A DNA stretch of 64,000 nt from Micropterix aruncella (GCA_944548615.1 OX155950.1:30287691-30351690), one strand, 5' to 3'. Positions 31,570 to 42,800 are shown, counted from the stretch's first letter. Program-made: numbers and translations. The notes: generated by a model from the sequence alone, not told the origin.

Positions 31570-31633
31570 ATGTAAGTAATTATATCCTGTTTTTTTTATT
31601 GCACACCCATAAAAAATATTCACGAGCCGCCTC

Positions 31634-32701
31634 ATAATATACATATATGAAGAGTTAGAAAACGAACAGATCGAAAATGAAACGTAGCAATAGAAAATAA
31701 TTTAAATGCTTTTCCTTTCTTATCTTAGTTATAGTTCGATAGTAATTTAATTTAATTTAAATAAGTTAAATTTTGATAAATATTGTATAATAAAATAATG
31801 CAAGACAATACTGTAGGAAACACTTAACCAGCCAGCAAAACATTGTAATATGATAATTAGCTATAATTAATAGAGCGCTGTTATGTCTCTCGAATATAAA
31901 ATAAATACATACATATAGCTTATATTCTACACTTTCTAGCGTGGCAACTCAGTCAACGACACAGCTGAACGCAACCAATGAGCGGAAAGAGGGACTGGGC
32001 TGAACGCCGCCACTTACGTCAAGCTGTCATCGAACCGATCGAACGGACAGTCGATAGAGCTCCGAGCAATTGATTTCTTTTGTTGCATTTTCGCGCGCGT
32101 GCAATATTAATTCATACTGTATTTTAACCAGCTATAAATCTTGAAACCAAAGGAACAAAACGTTTTCATCTTTCATATCCTGCAATCCACACACGCGGCA
32201 TTTAAATTGATTATCCGAGCAGACCACATCTGAACACAAACTGTATTATACACTACTAATCTAGATAGGTATTTTTTTAAGTACCTTGAATGGAAACCAC
32301 TAATATCGACGCATTTGAACGACATAAGCTGTGTTTTATTATATATGTATGTTTTATTATGTAAATAAATTATTTTTTTAAAACTATCTTGTCACTGTTC
32401 TTTCTGGTTGTGAATTGTAGCATGACCGACAACATATTAATTTTATAGACTCTACGAAATTTACGCGAAATAAAAATGATACCTTGAAAATTGAGAACAG
32501 TGTCGTGATTAGTCACTTCACCGTCTTTATTCCTTCGTAGCTTTGATTTTCGAAGCGTAAAAAATCATTATAGAAACACCCTCACCTCCTTACCCTAAAG
32601 ACTTCCTTCACTCATTAGGAAGTCATAATGTTCTACTCAGATCAAGTCAGGACAACGCCATAGCAATACTATTTATTACATCAGACTTTTTTTTGACCTA
32701 T
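31634..32701. other. Unassigned sequence
   Basis: No gene recognised. 31935-32110 is GC-richer, with CCAATGAGCGG and GAACGG motifs, and may be part of an unrecognised promoter-like or repeat sequence. Confidence 0.4.
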
Positions 32702-32823
32702 TCGTTTACCGTCCATTCTGCTCAACTTTGGAGCCAGCTTCCGCATGTTATCCGTGATGCAACTTCGTTACACTGCTTCAAGGCGTTCTTAAAGAAACAT
32801 TTTCATTCTCAAAATATTAGGTA
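32702..32823 (+). pseudogene. LINE ORF C-terminus
   Basis: The + frame reads SFTVHSAQLWSQLPHVIRD, ATSLHCFKAFLKKHFHSQN, then stop at 32821-32823. The order LW-x-x-LP-x-x-IR-x-(A/S)-x-S-(9)-FK-x-(F/H)-L is the same LINE-end pattern as at 17435-17588. It is followed by a poly-C tract (32829-32846) and a probable 3' UTR to about 33000. No catalytic region is preserved. Confidence 0.8.
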
Positions 32824-32828
32824 AGCAT

Positions 32829-32846
32829 CCCCCCCCCCCCCCCCCA
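32829..32846 (+). repeat. Poly-C tract
   Basis: An 18-nt C run immediately after the LINE stop codon. Confidence 0.9.
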
Positions 32847-32849
32847 TGA

Positions 32850-33533
32850 GCGCGAGAAACACACACAAACGCGAACACGTCAATGTATTGGATAGCGTAG
32901 ATTTTTCCACTGTACGAATGCTCCCCGTGTACGAAGCCTAGCTGCTCTCCTATATGTGGTTATGTATGTAAATGTATGTATATTTAAGTTGCTGTAATAA
33001 GCTGGTTAATTTGTTATTTAATTAAATATTACAAAGGGTGGCAGTAATAAATCGTGAAACGATAAGCTCGCCATTTGTACTAATTAGAAATATAAATTTG
33101 TACCATAAAGCTATTTTCCTCTACTTGACATTTTGTTAAAACTGTCCATAGGCGAAAAAAGCGCCCAATGAAATAACAATAATTATTATAATTAACCAAA
33201 TACGGATACCATTATTGCCAATCACAAATAACATACGAATAAATAAAACCCACCCCATTTACACGCTAATTAGTGTGCATTTTCCGCAATAATGGCAGTT
33301 TCCGCTACACAGACAGAAATAGCAGAGACGCAAACCGCTCCACGCTCGCCATCTAGCGATAAAAATCTGTAATTAGTGGCTGCAATTACAGCAGGCCTGC
33401 CGCTAACGAGCTGACTAACGGACGGTAGGCCTGGATTATAAATGCGGTGGGTTCGCAACGACCGACCGACCCCGGGGTGCACTCCTCATTTTATAATGGG
33501 CATTAGACACTTCATCTACTGCCTGGGAGGTGC
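32850..33533. other. Mostly unique sequence; possible regulatory block
   Basis: 33150-33480 lacks any match in the window, is near-balanced in base composition and carries several ATTA/TAATTA motifs (ACGCTAATTAGTG, CTGTAATTAGTG) and palindromic CTGCAATTACAGCAG. This style resembles insect conserved non-coding DNA, but there is no comparative evidence here. Confidence 0.35.
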
Positions 33534-33750
33534 TATTTGGTTTAGTGGACGTATTTACCTGGATGAAATTTAGTTGATTTAAATATCATCAATATTTATG
33601 TTCAGTTCAATGGTTTCGAGTTTTTACAAGCTTTTACTTACCTTGCAATGTTTGTCAGTATGTTTGTCATGTGTCTATTCGGTTTAGTGGACGTAGTTAC
33701 CTGGATGGAATATATTTGATTTAAATATCATTAATGTTTATGTTCAGTTC
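33534..33750. repeat. Direct repeat of about 75 bp at 142-bp spacing
   Basis: GGTTTAGTGGACGTA, TTACCTGGATG, TTGATTTAAATATCAT and TTTATGTTCAGTTCA occur at 33537-33612 and 33679-33750 with about 88 percent identity. Confidence 0.85.
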
Positions 33751-33785
33751 AGTTAAATTCATTTGTTTATTTTTTTTTGTATTAC

Positions 33786-34250
33786 ACGTGGAGCGGGGGT
33801 AGTTGTTTCCATAGAGCGGAGGTAGTTGTTAAACTTACGCCAACTGCCCTTGAAACGACCATTCGGCCACTTAATCCCGGGTAAAGAGCCGGGCAAAAGA
33901 TGCTGTGGTCCGCGATAGATTCGGTAGACACCGTATCACCGCTACGTAAGGGAGAGGACCGCGCAAGCGACTTCGACCCTGTAACCCGTCAGGAGGCAGG
34001 AGATATACTGAAGGTTAATTCCAGACGGAGATATCCTTCCAAACTGGTAGTCAGGGGGCTAGGCTCCCCGATGGGTAACTTTCCCGGTGCCTCGCCCTAA
34101 GGCGTTGCCCTTCGACAGCCAAGTGGCGTAACTAGAGTGTGGATTGTTTTTTGTCCCAAGTCTTCTGCGCTTATCTCACGGGAGAGAGAACGATCCAATA
34201 TCGTTAAAACTTCCTGAGGTGACGAGTTCGCCCATTGTTGTTGACAGCTC
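33786..34250 (+). repeat. LINE 3' UTR repeat, copy C
   Basis: Matches the later two-thirds of the repeat: GAGCGGGGGTAGTTG, GAGCCGGGCAAA, GTGGTCCGCGATAGATTCGG, AAGGGAGAGGACCGCGCAAG, ending GTTAAAACTTCCTGAGGTGA and GTTGTTGACAGCTCT at about 34249. The same 3' terminus occurs in copies E, F and G, which locates the element end. Confidence 0.88.
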
Positions 34251-34769
34251 TAGATGTGCCTGCGTCGCGTTTACTTTCGTAGGTGGCATCGTATTTAGTC
34301 GGATAAGTGGATATCACCCATGTAATTCCTTGTAGCACTTCTCTGCCGTGAGTCGTTGCCTTCACAATGAAATTAGTTTCCAGGCTGATTGGATGATTGG
34401 AAGATTGGGGCTGATACAGAACCGCAACCGCAGCCGATAACAATGATAACGTTGATTGTTTCAAAGAAGGGCAACTGAACATACAAACATTCTGCCGCCC
34501 GCCAATCGGCGGGCCGACTGAAAAATGGCATTTTGCCCAGTTAGCGGAAGGAAGATAACGCTCATAGCACGGTTGCCTGCCTTCAGTTTCGGAACTTTAC
34601 TTTTTATATCCTGCTATGCTGCCAGACTAGTCTGTTTTTCTGATATGGTAATAATTTAGACCAAACTGCCAGCGATTTAGGGACGAACACCAAGCACCCA
34701 ATAGTAGATGTGCTTAATCGTGTGTAGTCTATATATCTATATAGTCATATTTCGAGGCACAAAGACAAT
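34251..34769. other. Unassigned sequence
   Basis: Between the LINE end and the TIR element. A GCCCGCCAATCGGCGGGCCG partial palindrome lies at 34499. No gene seen. Confidence 0.4.
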
Positions 34770-36477
34770 GGGCCCGATTGCGTTTCTTAGTGAACTAAAA
34801 CTAAAATTAGTCCAAGCGAACGAGACAGAGCAGTACGTTAGAGCGGTATATGAAACGAACGATCGTCGATAAATACTACCAGCCGAACTTATACTCGTCC
34901 GAATAAATTCGAGCATATTTCGCGCGGTGTAAGATTTGACCTTGGCGAGCAGTTTCCCGCTCGCTCCGTAACATCCATTTCGGGACATTTATGTCGGCCG
35001 CCTAAACTCCGTAATGTCCGCTACCGGACCAAGCGCTCGCCGCTGCGAAAAATGCAATTTACGATTCGAAACGTCGTACTATATGCTTTCTGAGGGCGCA
35101 ACGATATGGCCAAAATATCTTTAATTCAAGATTTCCGTGTGGCAATATCGAACAACGATTTAAAAAGTGAGCATAGACGTCAAACGCCTAGTCTCCCGTC
35201 GGCAAATCGAACGGCCGCGTACGGCTCCGCGAAATTGGTGATAAAAAGTGTGTGTGTGCAGTTTTTGAGTGTTATTTACTGGAGAACAGTGAGTAATATG
35301 CATTTTAAGTAGTTTCGGAATGAGGATTAGTCATTTGAGATAGTCCATTTGCTGTTTTTCACGAATTTTTAAAGAAAACACTTCGGCGACAACAAACGGC
35401 TCGCGAAAAAATGGTTGTTATTATTTTGTAATGTTTATGAAATATCCCGATATATTGCGAAATATGACGTAATGTCGCTTTAATTTACTAACAAAATAAG
35501 TATTGCTTCATTTACATCCTAAGTTATCACATAATTAAGCGTATTTTGAACATTATATCTTGTTTTGTAATATGAATCGCGCAAAGAAACTAGTTTTGAT
35601 AATTACTATGATAGAATAAAGTGCGATTTTCCATAGTTTTCCGATGAAATGTGACTCTTTGGAGTATAGTAATTAGTTATTAGACATATAATAATTCTAT
35701 GATAAGACAATATAATTGAAAAAATCTAACGAATTTTATATTATGAGCATTCAAAGTTTATTATTAAGTTCGGACGCGGAAACTCTCAAAACTTTAGATT
35801 TTTCTATAATATCAGACAAAGCTCAAAGTTCTGGTGTGATTTCTAAGAAGTGTGATGTAGTAATAAAGTTATTTTGAAAGAATTTCATATAAAAAAATAC
35901 CATAAGTAGTCACAAATTAAAAATAATTTTTTTTTTTTTTACGAGAATACATAAAATTTTTTTTGGCTGAAGAAATAAATATTTTTGTAAGCAAATAAGT
36001 AAAAAAAAAATATCGTTTTGGTAAAGCATTTAATAAAGAACATAACTGTATTTACAATTTTTGCATATTTTACGTATTTTGTGACAAAAAAATCGATATG
36101 ATTTTATAAGCGAGTTTTTTCAGTTTTGCCAATTTTGTAATATTTATTCATTATTATCTTAATTGTTTTACGAGATAAGGTTATAATGTTTTATATTTTA
36201 TGTCAAATTTCAATGCGATCATTTTTCTCTTAATATTTTTTTAATCCGTTTAGTGGTTTATAAGTTATGATCGTTTTTCTCAAGGCCGTTGACTCGCGTC
36301 GATTTTTTGCCCGAATATGTCGCGCGCAAAAGTGATAGGTGAGTTTTTTTACTTCGCGAGAGGAGGGGTGCAATAAGTGACAACCGGTCATCTCACACTT
36401 CGCTCTAGCGCATTGCCCTGTCTCGTTCACACGGACTAATTTCTGATTTTAGTTCACGAAGAAACGCAATCGAGCCC
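34770..36477. mobile_element. 1.7-kb element of the GGGC(T/C)CGATTGCG TIR family, copy 2
   Basis: Starts GGGCCCGATTGCGTTTCTTA and ends with the complement GAAGAAACGCAATCGAGCCC. Target duplication AAT lies at 34767-34769 and 36478-36480. Inverted homology extends inward about 90 bp (GAACGAGACAG, CGTTAGAGCG). The interior has no frame above 70 codons and no recognised transposase, so it is a decayed or non-autonomous PIF/Harbinger-like element, or a MITE enlarged by later sequence. The superfamily is inferred from the 3-bp duplication. Confidence 0.7.
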
Positions 36478-36613
36478 AATATAGTATTTACCAAGAGTGA
36501 GGCTCAGTAAATATCAGCGGTTGTTTACGTATCTAAATTTAAAAATGTTTAATTTATTACCACCTACTACAACAGGACTGCAAGATACAGAATTTAAAAT
36601 TGAAATTGTAATT

Positions 36614-36850
36614 TAATTGAATATAAATCGTAATATATACCACGCTAACCGGACACCATCTAATCCGGGGACCCATCTAAGATGGGTTTCCGGCCATGCA
36701 GGAATCGAGGGAAATGAAAAAGCAGACGAACTTGCTAAGACGGGAGCAAAGGGAACGTTATACAGCCCTGAACCTTTCTGTGGCGTACCAAAAAGCCTTT
36801 CAAACCTAATGCTCAAACAAATATGTTTAGAACAATCCGTCAACCACTGA
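36614..36850 (+). pseudogene. RNase H domain fragment of a LINE
   Basis: The frame includes HLRWVSGHAGIEGNEKADEL then AKTGAKGTLYSPEPF. The W-V-x-G-H-x-G-x-x-G-N-E-x-A-D-x-L-A motif is the C-terminal part of retroelement RNase H, including the conserved His and the last catalytic Asp. RNase H after reverse transcriptase occurs in I, R1-like and some jockey-group LINEs. The first three catalytic acids are missing. The frame ends at a stop and is followed within 40 bp by LINE 3' UTR copy D. Confidence 0.85.
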
Positions 36851-36887
36851 CACAACGCCACTCAACAATCCGCAACACGTCAGGGTT

Positions 36888-37046
36888 GAATCAATCCAAA
36901 GGGCCCTTGCTGAGTTGGCCACGAAGACCCATTCTGTTCAGGGCTGGTCACACTCACGGGTCAACACCCATCCGGCGGCCTCCACGCATGAAGTGCGAGC
37001 CCGGGCAGGAGGGCTGTGGCTTTAGGGCTAGTTTCCCCTAGGAATC
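36888..37046 (+). repeat. LINE 3' UTR repeat, copy D
   Basis: Begins CCTTGCTGAGTTGGCCACG as at the ORF end of copy E, then GGTCACACTCACGGGTCAAC and AAGTGCGAGCCCGGGCAGGA. It is cut at GGAATCAACACC by the minus-strand hAT relic that follows. Confidence 0.85.
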
Positions 37047-37551
37047 AACACCATTCAACTTGTACACCATTCAACTTTCCAGACATATTGGCACCTCCAT
37101 CATAACCTTGACCTCTCAAGTTCTCAATCTGCAGGCCGGCTCGATTTAATTCTTGAAGAATGTGATCGCTCATAGCAGCACCACTCAAGTCAACTGCAGA
37201 TAAAAAGCACGTGAACTCTTCATGCTCTTTTGTATATCCAAGTACCTGATGCATATACTCAGTTGCTCTGTACCACTAGCATCTGTTTTTTCGTCGCCAA
37301 GTACAGCCTAATATTTTGATCTTTCACTTTTTTTTATTATATTTTTTATTATTAGAGTATGGCAACATTCAATCAGCTGATTCTGGGTTGTTTTACTTAG
37401 ATATGTAGCATTTTTTGGAGCTGTCTCTAAATTTTGAGCTGAACTAACAAATTTTTAATATGCAGTTCAGTAACAAATCTGAAAGTTTTGTTTATTTATG
37501 TTTTGGGGGGGGGGGTTCAGCCCCTTAGCCCCCCCCCTGGATCCGCCACTG
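37046..37551 (-). pseudogene. hAT relic (ZMYM1-like transposase fragment with one TIR)
   Basis: The minus-strand terminus at 37551 reads CAGTGGCGGATCCAG and runs into a G-rich block, a typical hAT end. Further in, the minus strand encodes NATYLSKTTQNQLIECC, a stop, VLGDEKTDASGTEQLSICIRY, and after a frameshift near 37235 KEHEEFTCFLSAVDLSG, ENLRGQGYDGGANMSG and LNGVQ. These are the region around the first two catalytic Asp residues of ZMYM1-like hAT transposases. It differs from the hAT at 28975 in its TIR and sequence. A 14-bp ACACCATTCAACTT is duplicated at 37049 and 37065. Confidence 0.85.
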
Positions 37552-38852
37552 TATGTATACGTATTTAATAATGTGTTTTAATAATAATTTATTTAAGAAT
37601 GTGTACGCGTATATGTATGTATGTATACACTGAAAGCCATTCCCTTTTATCCCTACTCCTCCGGATTCCATAACTTAAATTAATCAAAGTTTAATAACAT
37701 TAATAAACACTTACTGTAAAACTTTAATAACAAGTAAACGGTCTCTCATTAATTGTTACGATCACATTTGTAAAATAGATTAGCAACGCGGTATGTTTTC
37801 TTAAGAAATAAATAAATAAAGGTTGTAGTGTGTGATGGGCGTTTACAACTGCGGGCAGGATAGAAGGTGGTCTTATTTCTGCAAAGTTCCACCGTCCCAT
37901 AGTTCTTCGATATTTATCGATGCCGTCACTTTGGAAAAAAACGATTTGTAGAGACTGTGTCGCATGGTGCGGTGTTTAGACACCTTTTTCAGGGACGTCC
38001 GATTGTTCATGTTCGTAGACTAAACAGTTGAAAATGTGCGCAGTCTTCGGGGAGGCACCTTCCATGTCCCAATTTTCAATATTGAGGAGCTGAAATACGA
38101 GAAAAAATAATGCAAATAAAATGAAATGATGTCGCGGTGTGGTAACCCGGCTAATAGTGCGCATTGTCGGGCGTAGACGAGCCCCCTTGGAGCAATCATC
38201 CGTCCGATACAATCAGAAACGCTCAAAAACAGAAAAGGCAATTAAGAGCGCGGATTGCTGCACATGTGAGAGCGCGGGCTGTGCATTTTGTGGGGTTTAA
38301 TATGCACGCGCCGGCCGAGGGAGGGGGGAGGGGGGAGGCGTATCTATCAAACGCGACCGCCGGCCTTCCCCTCCCTAGTGCGCCATATCGTACCCCAGTT
38401 TGGCGTCGAGAGGTGCGTTCATTTGTATTTTTTTGTAATTACGATATTATTGACCGCCGAAATATCACTATCATTACATATTTTTTTTGTTTCACATGTT
38501 TGAGATTTTTTTTAAAAATAGTCATGGCAATATTAATTCTATTCCGTAACTGTCGCGTGTGGAGAAGTTACTGCCACACGGCCAGCTGCAATTTTTATTT
38601 TTGAATGACAGTGCATTCTAGCCTCGATTGATAGGTTGATTTGATGGTTACTTCAATGGTTTTTCTACAACTTTATTTTGTGAATAAATTGGATAAATAT
38701 TAAATACAAATGCTTTATATTCAGAGCTATGCCGCAGCGATTGTTGCAGTAGTCACTCTGTGATTATTAAAATATACACAGAAGTGAGATATTATTAAAA
38801 TTAAAATATGACTGTATAGAAAATACTTTTTCTTCTTATTGTAGTGCCGCCT
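37552..38852. other. Unassigned sequence with one coding-like repeat match
   Basis: 37990-38056 matches 14636-14702 without gaps and encodes the same PPRRL(x)TFS(x)V...NNR(x)SL pattern on the minus strand, here with a stop. 38290-38400 is GC-rich (GCCGGCCGAGGGAGG). Overlapping frames at 38160-38600 have no known domain. Confidence 0.45.
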
Positions 38853-39215
38853 CCTAACGGAGGTTGGCAATCACCCTGCCGAGTTCCGTCTTGGAGACCG
38901 CCGCAAGGAACAATGCGCCAGTGCTCAGCTGGAACCAGCTGGCGTAGATTTTGCAGCCATGATGTTATTGGCCGCCCAGGACTCCTCTTGCCTTGGATTT
39001 TTCTCTGGGCTATTATTTGCAGGAGTTTTTAATTGGGGTTGATGTCTACGAGTTTCTACAAGCTCTGACTGGTATCAGCTATTAATATGTTGTCATCAGC
39101 ATATCTGATATTATTAATGACGTAACCATTAACTGTAATTCCTTCCGAAACATCGTACAAAGCTGCCGAAAAGATGGTCTCTAATCTAAATCTTCGATAT
39201 GATGTCAAAAAAACA
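38853..39215 (-). pseudogene. LINE reverse transcriptase with internal deletion
   Basis: The minus strand encodes TIFSAALYDVSEGITVNGYV, INNIRYADDNILIADTSQSL then a stop. It then joins QRKIQGKRSPGR, SWLQNLRQ and, after a frameshift, LFLAAVSKTELGRVIANLR and a stop at 38853. YADD (39103-39092) is the catalytic palm motif of reverse transcriptase. The second part is the extreme C-terminus of the same protein type as the LINE at 50640-51194 (KIKGRR, ELFRAA). About 200 residues between them are missing, so this is an internally deleted copy. An A-rich tract follows the stop, as expected for a LINE 3' end. Confidence 0.88.
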
Positions 39216-39629
39216 AACCAAAGACATTTCGACAAATCTTAATAGTACCACAGCCTCTGGTAGTACTCAAGAATAGTCCTGCGGATACTCAGGTTTGAGT
39301 AATACTTGCGTATTACTCGCCATGTCAATACTCAACTATACACCGTGAGTGTTTTATTAGTGACATTATTATAGTGGGTGAATCGATAAGTGCAGACATA
39401 CTATTTTTTTTCTTTACGTTTTAAAAAATATTTTTTTTGTTGTAAATTTGAACAAATGGAACTAAATAAAATTTGACCAGCGTTGATCGCGCTGCGTCAT
39501 CTAACTTCAGGTAAAAATATTGCGATATTATTTATTCGCGTTGTTTTACCCACCGCTAGATGGCGCGGTGCGTTAAACGCTTTTTATATATTTCAAAAAT
39601 ATCATTTTTTAAAGAAATATATATATATA
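39216..39629. other. Unassigned AT-rich sequence
   Basis: No gene recognised. GCTAGATGGCGCGGTGCG near 39554 is repeat-like. Confidence 0.35.
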
Positions 39630-39832
39630 TTATAAATAGGATAGAAAACGAATTTACCGCGTGAAATTTGTAGCACCCGACGTTTCGGAGACGTTGCAGC
39701 CGCCGTTGTCGGACAACGGGACAACGGCGGCTGCAACGTCACCGAAACGTCGGGTGCTACAAATTTCACGCGGTAAATTCGTTTTCTATCCTATTTATAA
39801 TGTCAAACAACCGCGATAGTCTTCGATTTTAT
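39630..39832. mobile_element. Penelope-like inverted repeat pair, copy 2 (near-perfect foldback)
   Basis: Arms 39630-39710 and 39720-39800 are inverted repeats of 81 bp with one mismatch seen, separated by 9 bp. The right side alone continues into the tail TGTCAAACAACCGCGATAGT (39801-39832). The arms match those at 26684-27319 nearly exactly. AAATATATAT on both sides may be a target duplication, but lies in AT-simple sequence. Confidence 0.82.
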
Positions 39833-40426
39833 AAATATATATTTTTTTTTTTCTAATCAAAAGTTGCTTACTTGCTCGTACTAATTCATCCGCTACAAGG
39901 ATTTCACCAATAAAAAAGACATCCTGTAGAATAGAAACTGATACTTCAGTGGCTTTGCTTACCGATACTCAACTTGCTTGCTTTGTTAAATCGAAGCCTT
40001 TTAGATATCGCTAAATTAATTCTCTTCACCATGAATAAACCACTCGTCGTCAACTATTTTCGCTACATATTTTTACATAAAACATTAAAATTTCTCCCTT
40101 TCGTCGAATTCGCTGTTGAGATTTGATATTACTATTAGTCTCTCTTATGTAAATTTCGTAGGTTCTGTACGATTTGGTATGCAGGAGTCGAGGGCGCGAA
40201 GTGCAAAAGGGCTTCTACTGAGCATTGAGCGCGGCTTGTGCAGCGGCATGCAACGCATTGCCGACAACTTTCATAATTTCCATGCAGCTACTGTCATAAT
40301 CTAGTACAGTTCCCAACATAAAAAAGCGAGATATATCTTCTACAGGGCTGTACTTTGGGGAGGGCTGGGCAGTACTTTGAATACGTCTTGTAGAAGAACT
40401 ACGTAGTTTAACCACCCGGAATGGCG
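39833..40426. other. Unassigned sequence
   Basis: No recognised gene; open frames on both strands at 40116-40415 lack known motifs. Confidence 0.35.
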
Positions 40427-40735
40427 TCGCTGTTCACCTTCACGCGGTGGCATTTGGTGCTCGAGACCTGCCAGCAAAATCTCTGTTTCATGTTTTAAAG
40501 ATCTTAGTGTCCCCAGGAAGATAATCAGCTCTTTCCTAGAAAAAAATATCGAAAATTGCAATTTCTGCATCTCAAATTCTATGCAATCTAACGGGGAGTT
40601 AATAAGTCGCAAGGTTCTGGCTCACATGCGGCCTAACAGCTGTCCTAAACCTATCACAGCTGGTCTTTAGTTCAAAGACTACCGCTCACCTCCATAAGTA
40701 TAATAAAAATATTATGATGGGCTCGAATTCGGCAG
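40427..40735 (+). pseudogene. LINE with ELTV-type domain, copy 2 (fragment)
   Basis: GTTCACCTTCACGCGGTGGC, TGCCAGCAAAATCTCTGTTTC and AACAGCTGTCCTAAACCTA match copies at 7889 and 62802. The frame is broken within the retained 110 codons, and the 3' end is truncated at GATGGGCTCGA, before the shared terminus. Only the last third of the domain is present. Confidence 0.85.
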
Positions 40736-41185
40736 CAGTTATTGCAAGGCAAACATAAAACATGTCTGGGAAAAATTAAAGCATTTCAACCAATTATTAC
40801 TTAAGTATCAATTACGTAGCAAAACAAAATAAATTAAGGGCGTTGCTACCTAGCTCCGTCAATCTTACACTATAAAAATGGCTCTGCTGTAAAGTTTCAA
40901 TTATTTTCATATGAAAATAAATCACGAGCTTGTATTTTTTATGAATAAAATTACGCATTTTGAAACGCGAGTACCTAAGGGAATAAAGCATTTTTTTTTA
41001 AATATTGCGAGAATTGTACATACTGTAAATATTTAGTAATATACCGGATAAGTTTCGATTTCCCAGCTCCGCTAATCCGTATCAAAGTGTTAGTAATGTC
41101 AAAGGCTACTATGCTTGATTTTCAAAAGTCCTATTTATTAAAATATTGCCTTTATTATTATGAGCTTTTTGTTGTTCAACTAGAG
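40736..41185. other. Unassigned AT-rich sequence
   Basis: No gene or repeat recognised. Confidence 0.35.
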
Positions 41186-41765
41186 TTGTCAACTACAACG
41201 GGCGAACCTGTAACCTCAGGAAGTTTTAACGATAGTGATCGATCTATCTCTCGTGAGGTGAGCGTAGATGAATTAGAGACAATACAAATCTACTATCTAG
41301 CTAAGCTAACATGCCCGACAGAGGCCAACGCCCCCAGCGAGGCACCGGGAAAGATACCCAGCGGGAGCCTCACCCCTTGTATACCAGTTTTGGAAAGTAT
41401 ATCTCTGTCTGGAATTACCCATCATGATACCTCCGTCCTCCCGACTGGTTACGGGACCGAAGTCGCTTACGCGGCCACTGCCTCTTGTATTTCGGCGGTA
41501 ATTAATTAAGATAATATCGCAGACCTGGACGTCCTTTGCCCATCATACCAATCAGGATCGGGTAACCGATAGGTCGTTTGAAGAATGGCATGACAACAGG
41601 TCAACATTCACGGTATATTTACATAGTCTCCAGACTCCTCCAGCAATTAGTCAGAGTGCACAACCGATTGGCGTCGCCGTACCACCAGTGGCGCCGGTAG
41701 GCAATCCCCCAGGGGAAATCGATCCGCCAGCCATGAGGCCTGAGACGCGAGTGTTACCTGGGGTA
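41186..41765 (-). repeat. LINE 3' UTR repeat, copy G (inverted)
   Basis: Reverse complement of the repeat: starts AGTTGTCAACTACAACGGGC (complement of the element 3' end), then CTCAGGAAGTTTTAACGAT, TACGGGACCGAAGTCGCTTA, and CCAGACTCCTCCAGCAATTA, GAGTGCACAACCGATTGGC. Most of the length is kept, with a small insertion or divergence near 41250-41310. Confidence 0.85.
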
Positions 41766-42800
41766 GCCGTCCACACAAGGAAGGCTTCTGAATAGGAGTT
41801 GAATCGTAAGTTGGACCAATCTTTTGTTGTTCACTAAGGAGCAAAGCTTAGTGTATATTTTCGTCGCAAGTCGCATTTGAGCTAGAGTCCTCCTTATATT
41901 CGTGAGTTTATTTCGGGTCACAACAGCGTTAGAGATGAGGTATCAAATCCTCGTACCATACGAGTGTGTTTCTTGACCATATCAGAGTATATATAACTAG
42001 ATATATTTTTATTCTCTAGTTTATGGAAAATGTCGCTAAGTGGAGCCCACAACTTTGTGACTCTCAACATGGAGGCAGTGCGGGATTAGCCATGAGACCA
42101 AGTATGCCCTGGCCTATGGGCCCACGCCGTTTATTGGACCCCCAGCCATCCGAACATTTAATCTTTGAATTGAAAGTCTAAGTAGAAAATCTTTAATATA
42201 CTCTTTGATCGTATAATTGTAATAAATAGCATAATTGTTATAAATTATCGACAGTTGGGGTTCCGGGATTTCCGTGGCCTAAGGGATGGATTAATCCGGC
42301 ACTGCATGGAGGTGTTGGACGCGATAGGACTGATGTAATTCCATCGATATATTAGCTAGATATGCCCTCAGATATAAATAAGTTGGCTCCGCATACCCTT
42401 TGCTCGTAAATCATTTGACAGAGAGAGCAATAAATTGAAAAGTATGCGATAGAATAGCGCGCCAATATTCTGCGCGGCAGCTCCATACCGGAAACTGTCG
42501 GGTGTCTGCCAGCGGACTGCGATTAAACTGCTACTGGCTTTCAGTAGTGGTTTAGAAGGGGTCATTTTCGAGCGCGAAATCTAGGAGATCATATATCGAT
42601 GCGTATGTAATTCCTCGGCGGAATTGTGAAGCAGTTCTGCACCCATTGCATTACTCAGTTCTCCTGAGACTCAGGGCGTTGTGGACCATGTATTCGAAAT
42701 AATTAGTTTTATATAATAGACATTATGTTTCTCAGATTCAGCCCTTAGTGAGAAATCAATTCAAAATACACAATTTATGATGTAGACATTACATCCATGT
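41766..42800. other. Unassigned sequence
   Basis: Moderately GC-rich patches occur at 42040-42130, 42255-42345 and 42430-42560. None encodes a recognisable protein or matches elsewhere in the window. Confidence 0.35.

Larger units (their letters stand above)
28975..31633 (+). mobile_element. hAT-superfamily DNA transposon, nearly intact
   Basis: The left end CAGTGACGGCTCGT (28975-28988) and right end complement GGCGGCTCGT (31622-31631 region) are imperfect inverted repeats of the CAGTGGCGGCTCGT kind typical of hAT elements. Between them lies a hAT transposase in two frames. Length is about 2.66 kb, a normal hAT size. An 8-bp target duplication is not clear: CTTATAAA before the left end compares with CTCATAAT at 31631-31638, six of eight matching and overlapping the presumed right terminus. 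The right terminus is probably damaged. Confidence 0.85.

Noticed and set aside
38164..38604. 146-codon + strand frame
   Set aside because: Low-complexity Arg/Ala/Gly then AT-rich tail; overlaps a minus-strand repeat-derived pattern and has no domain.
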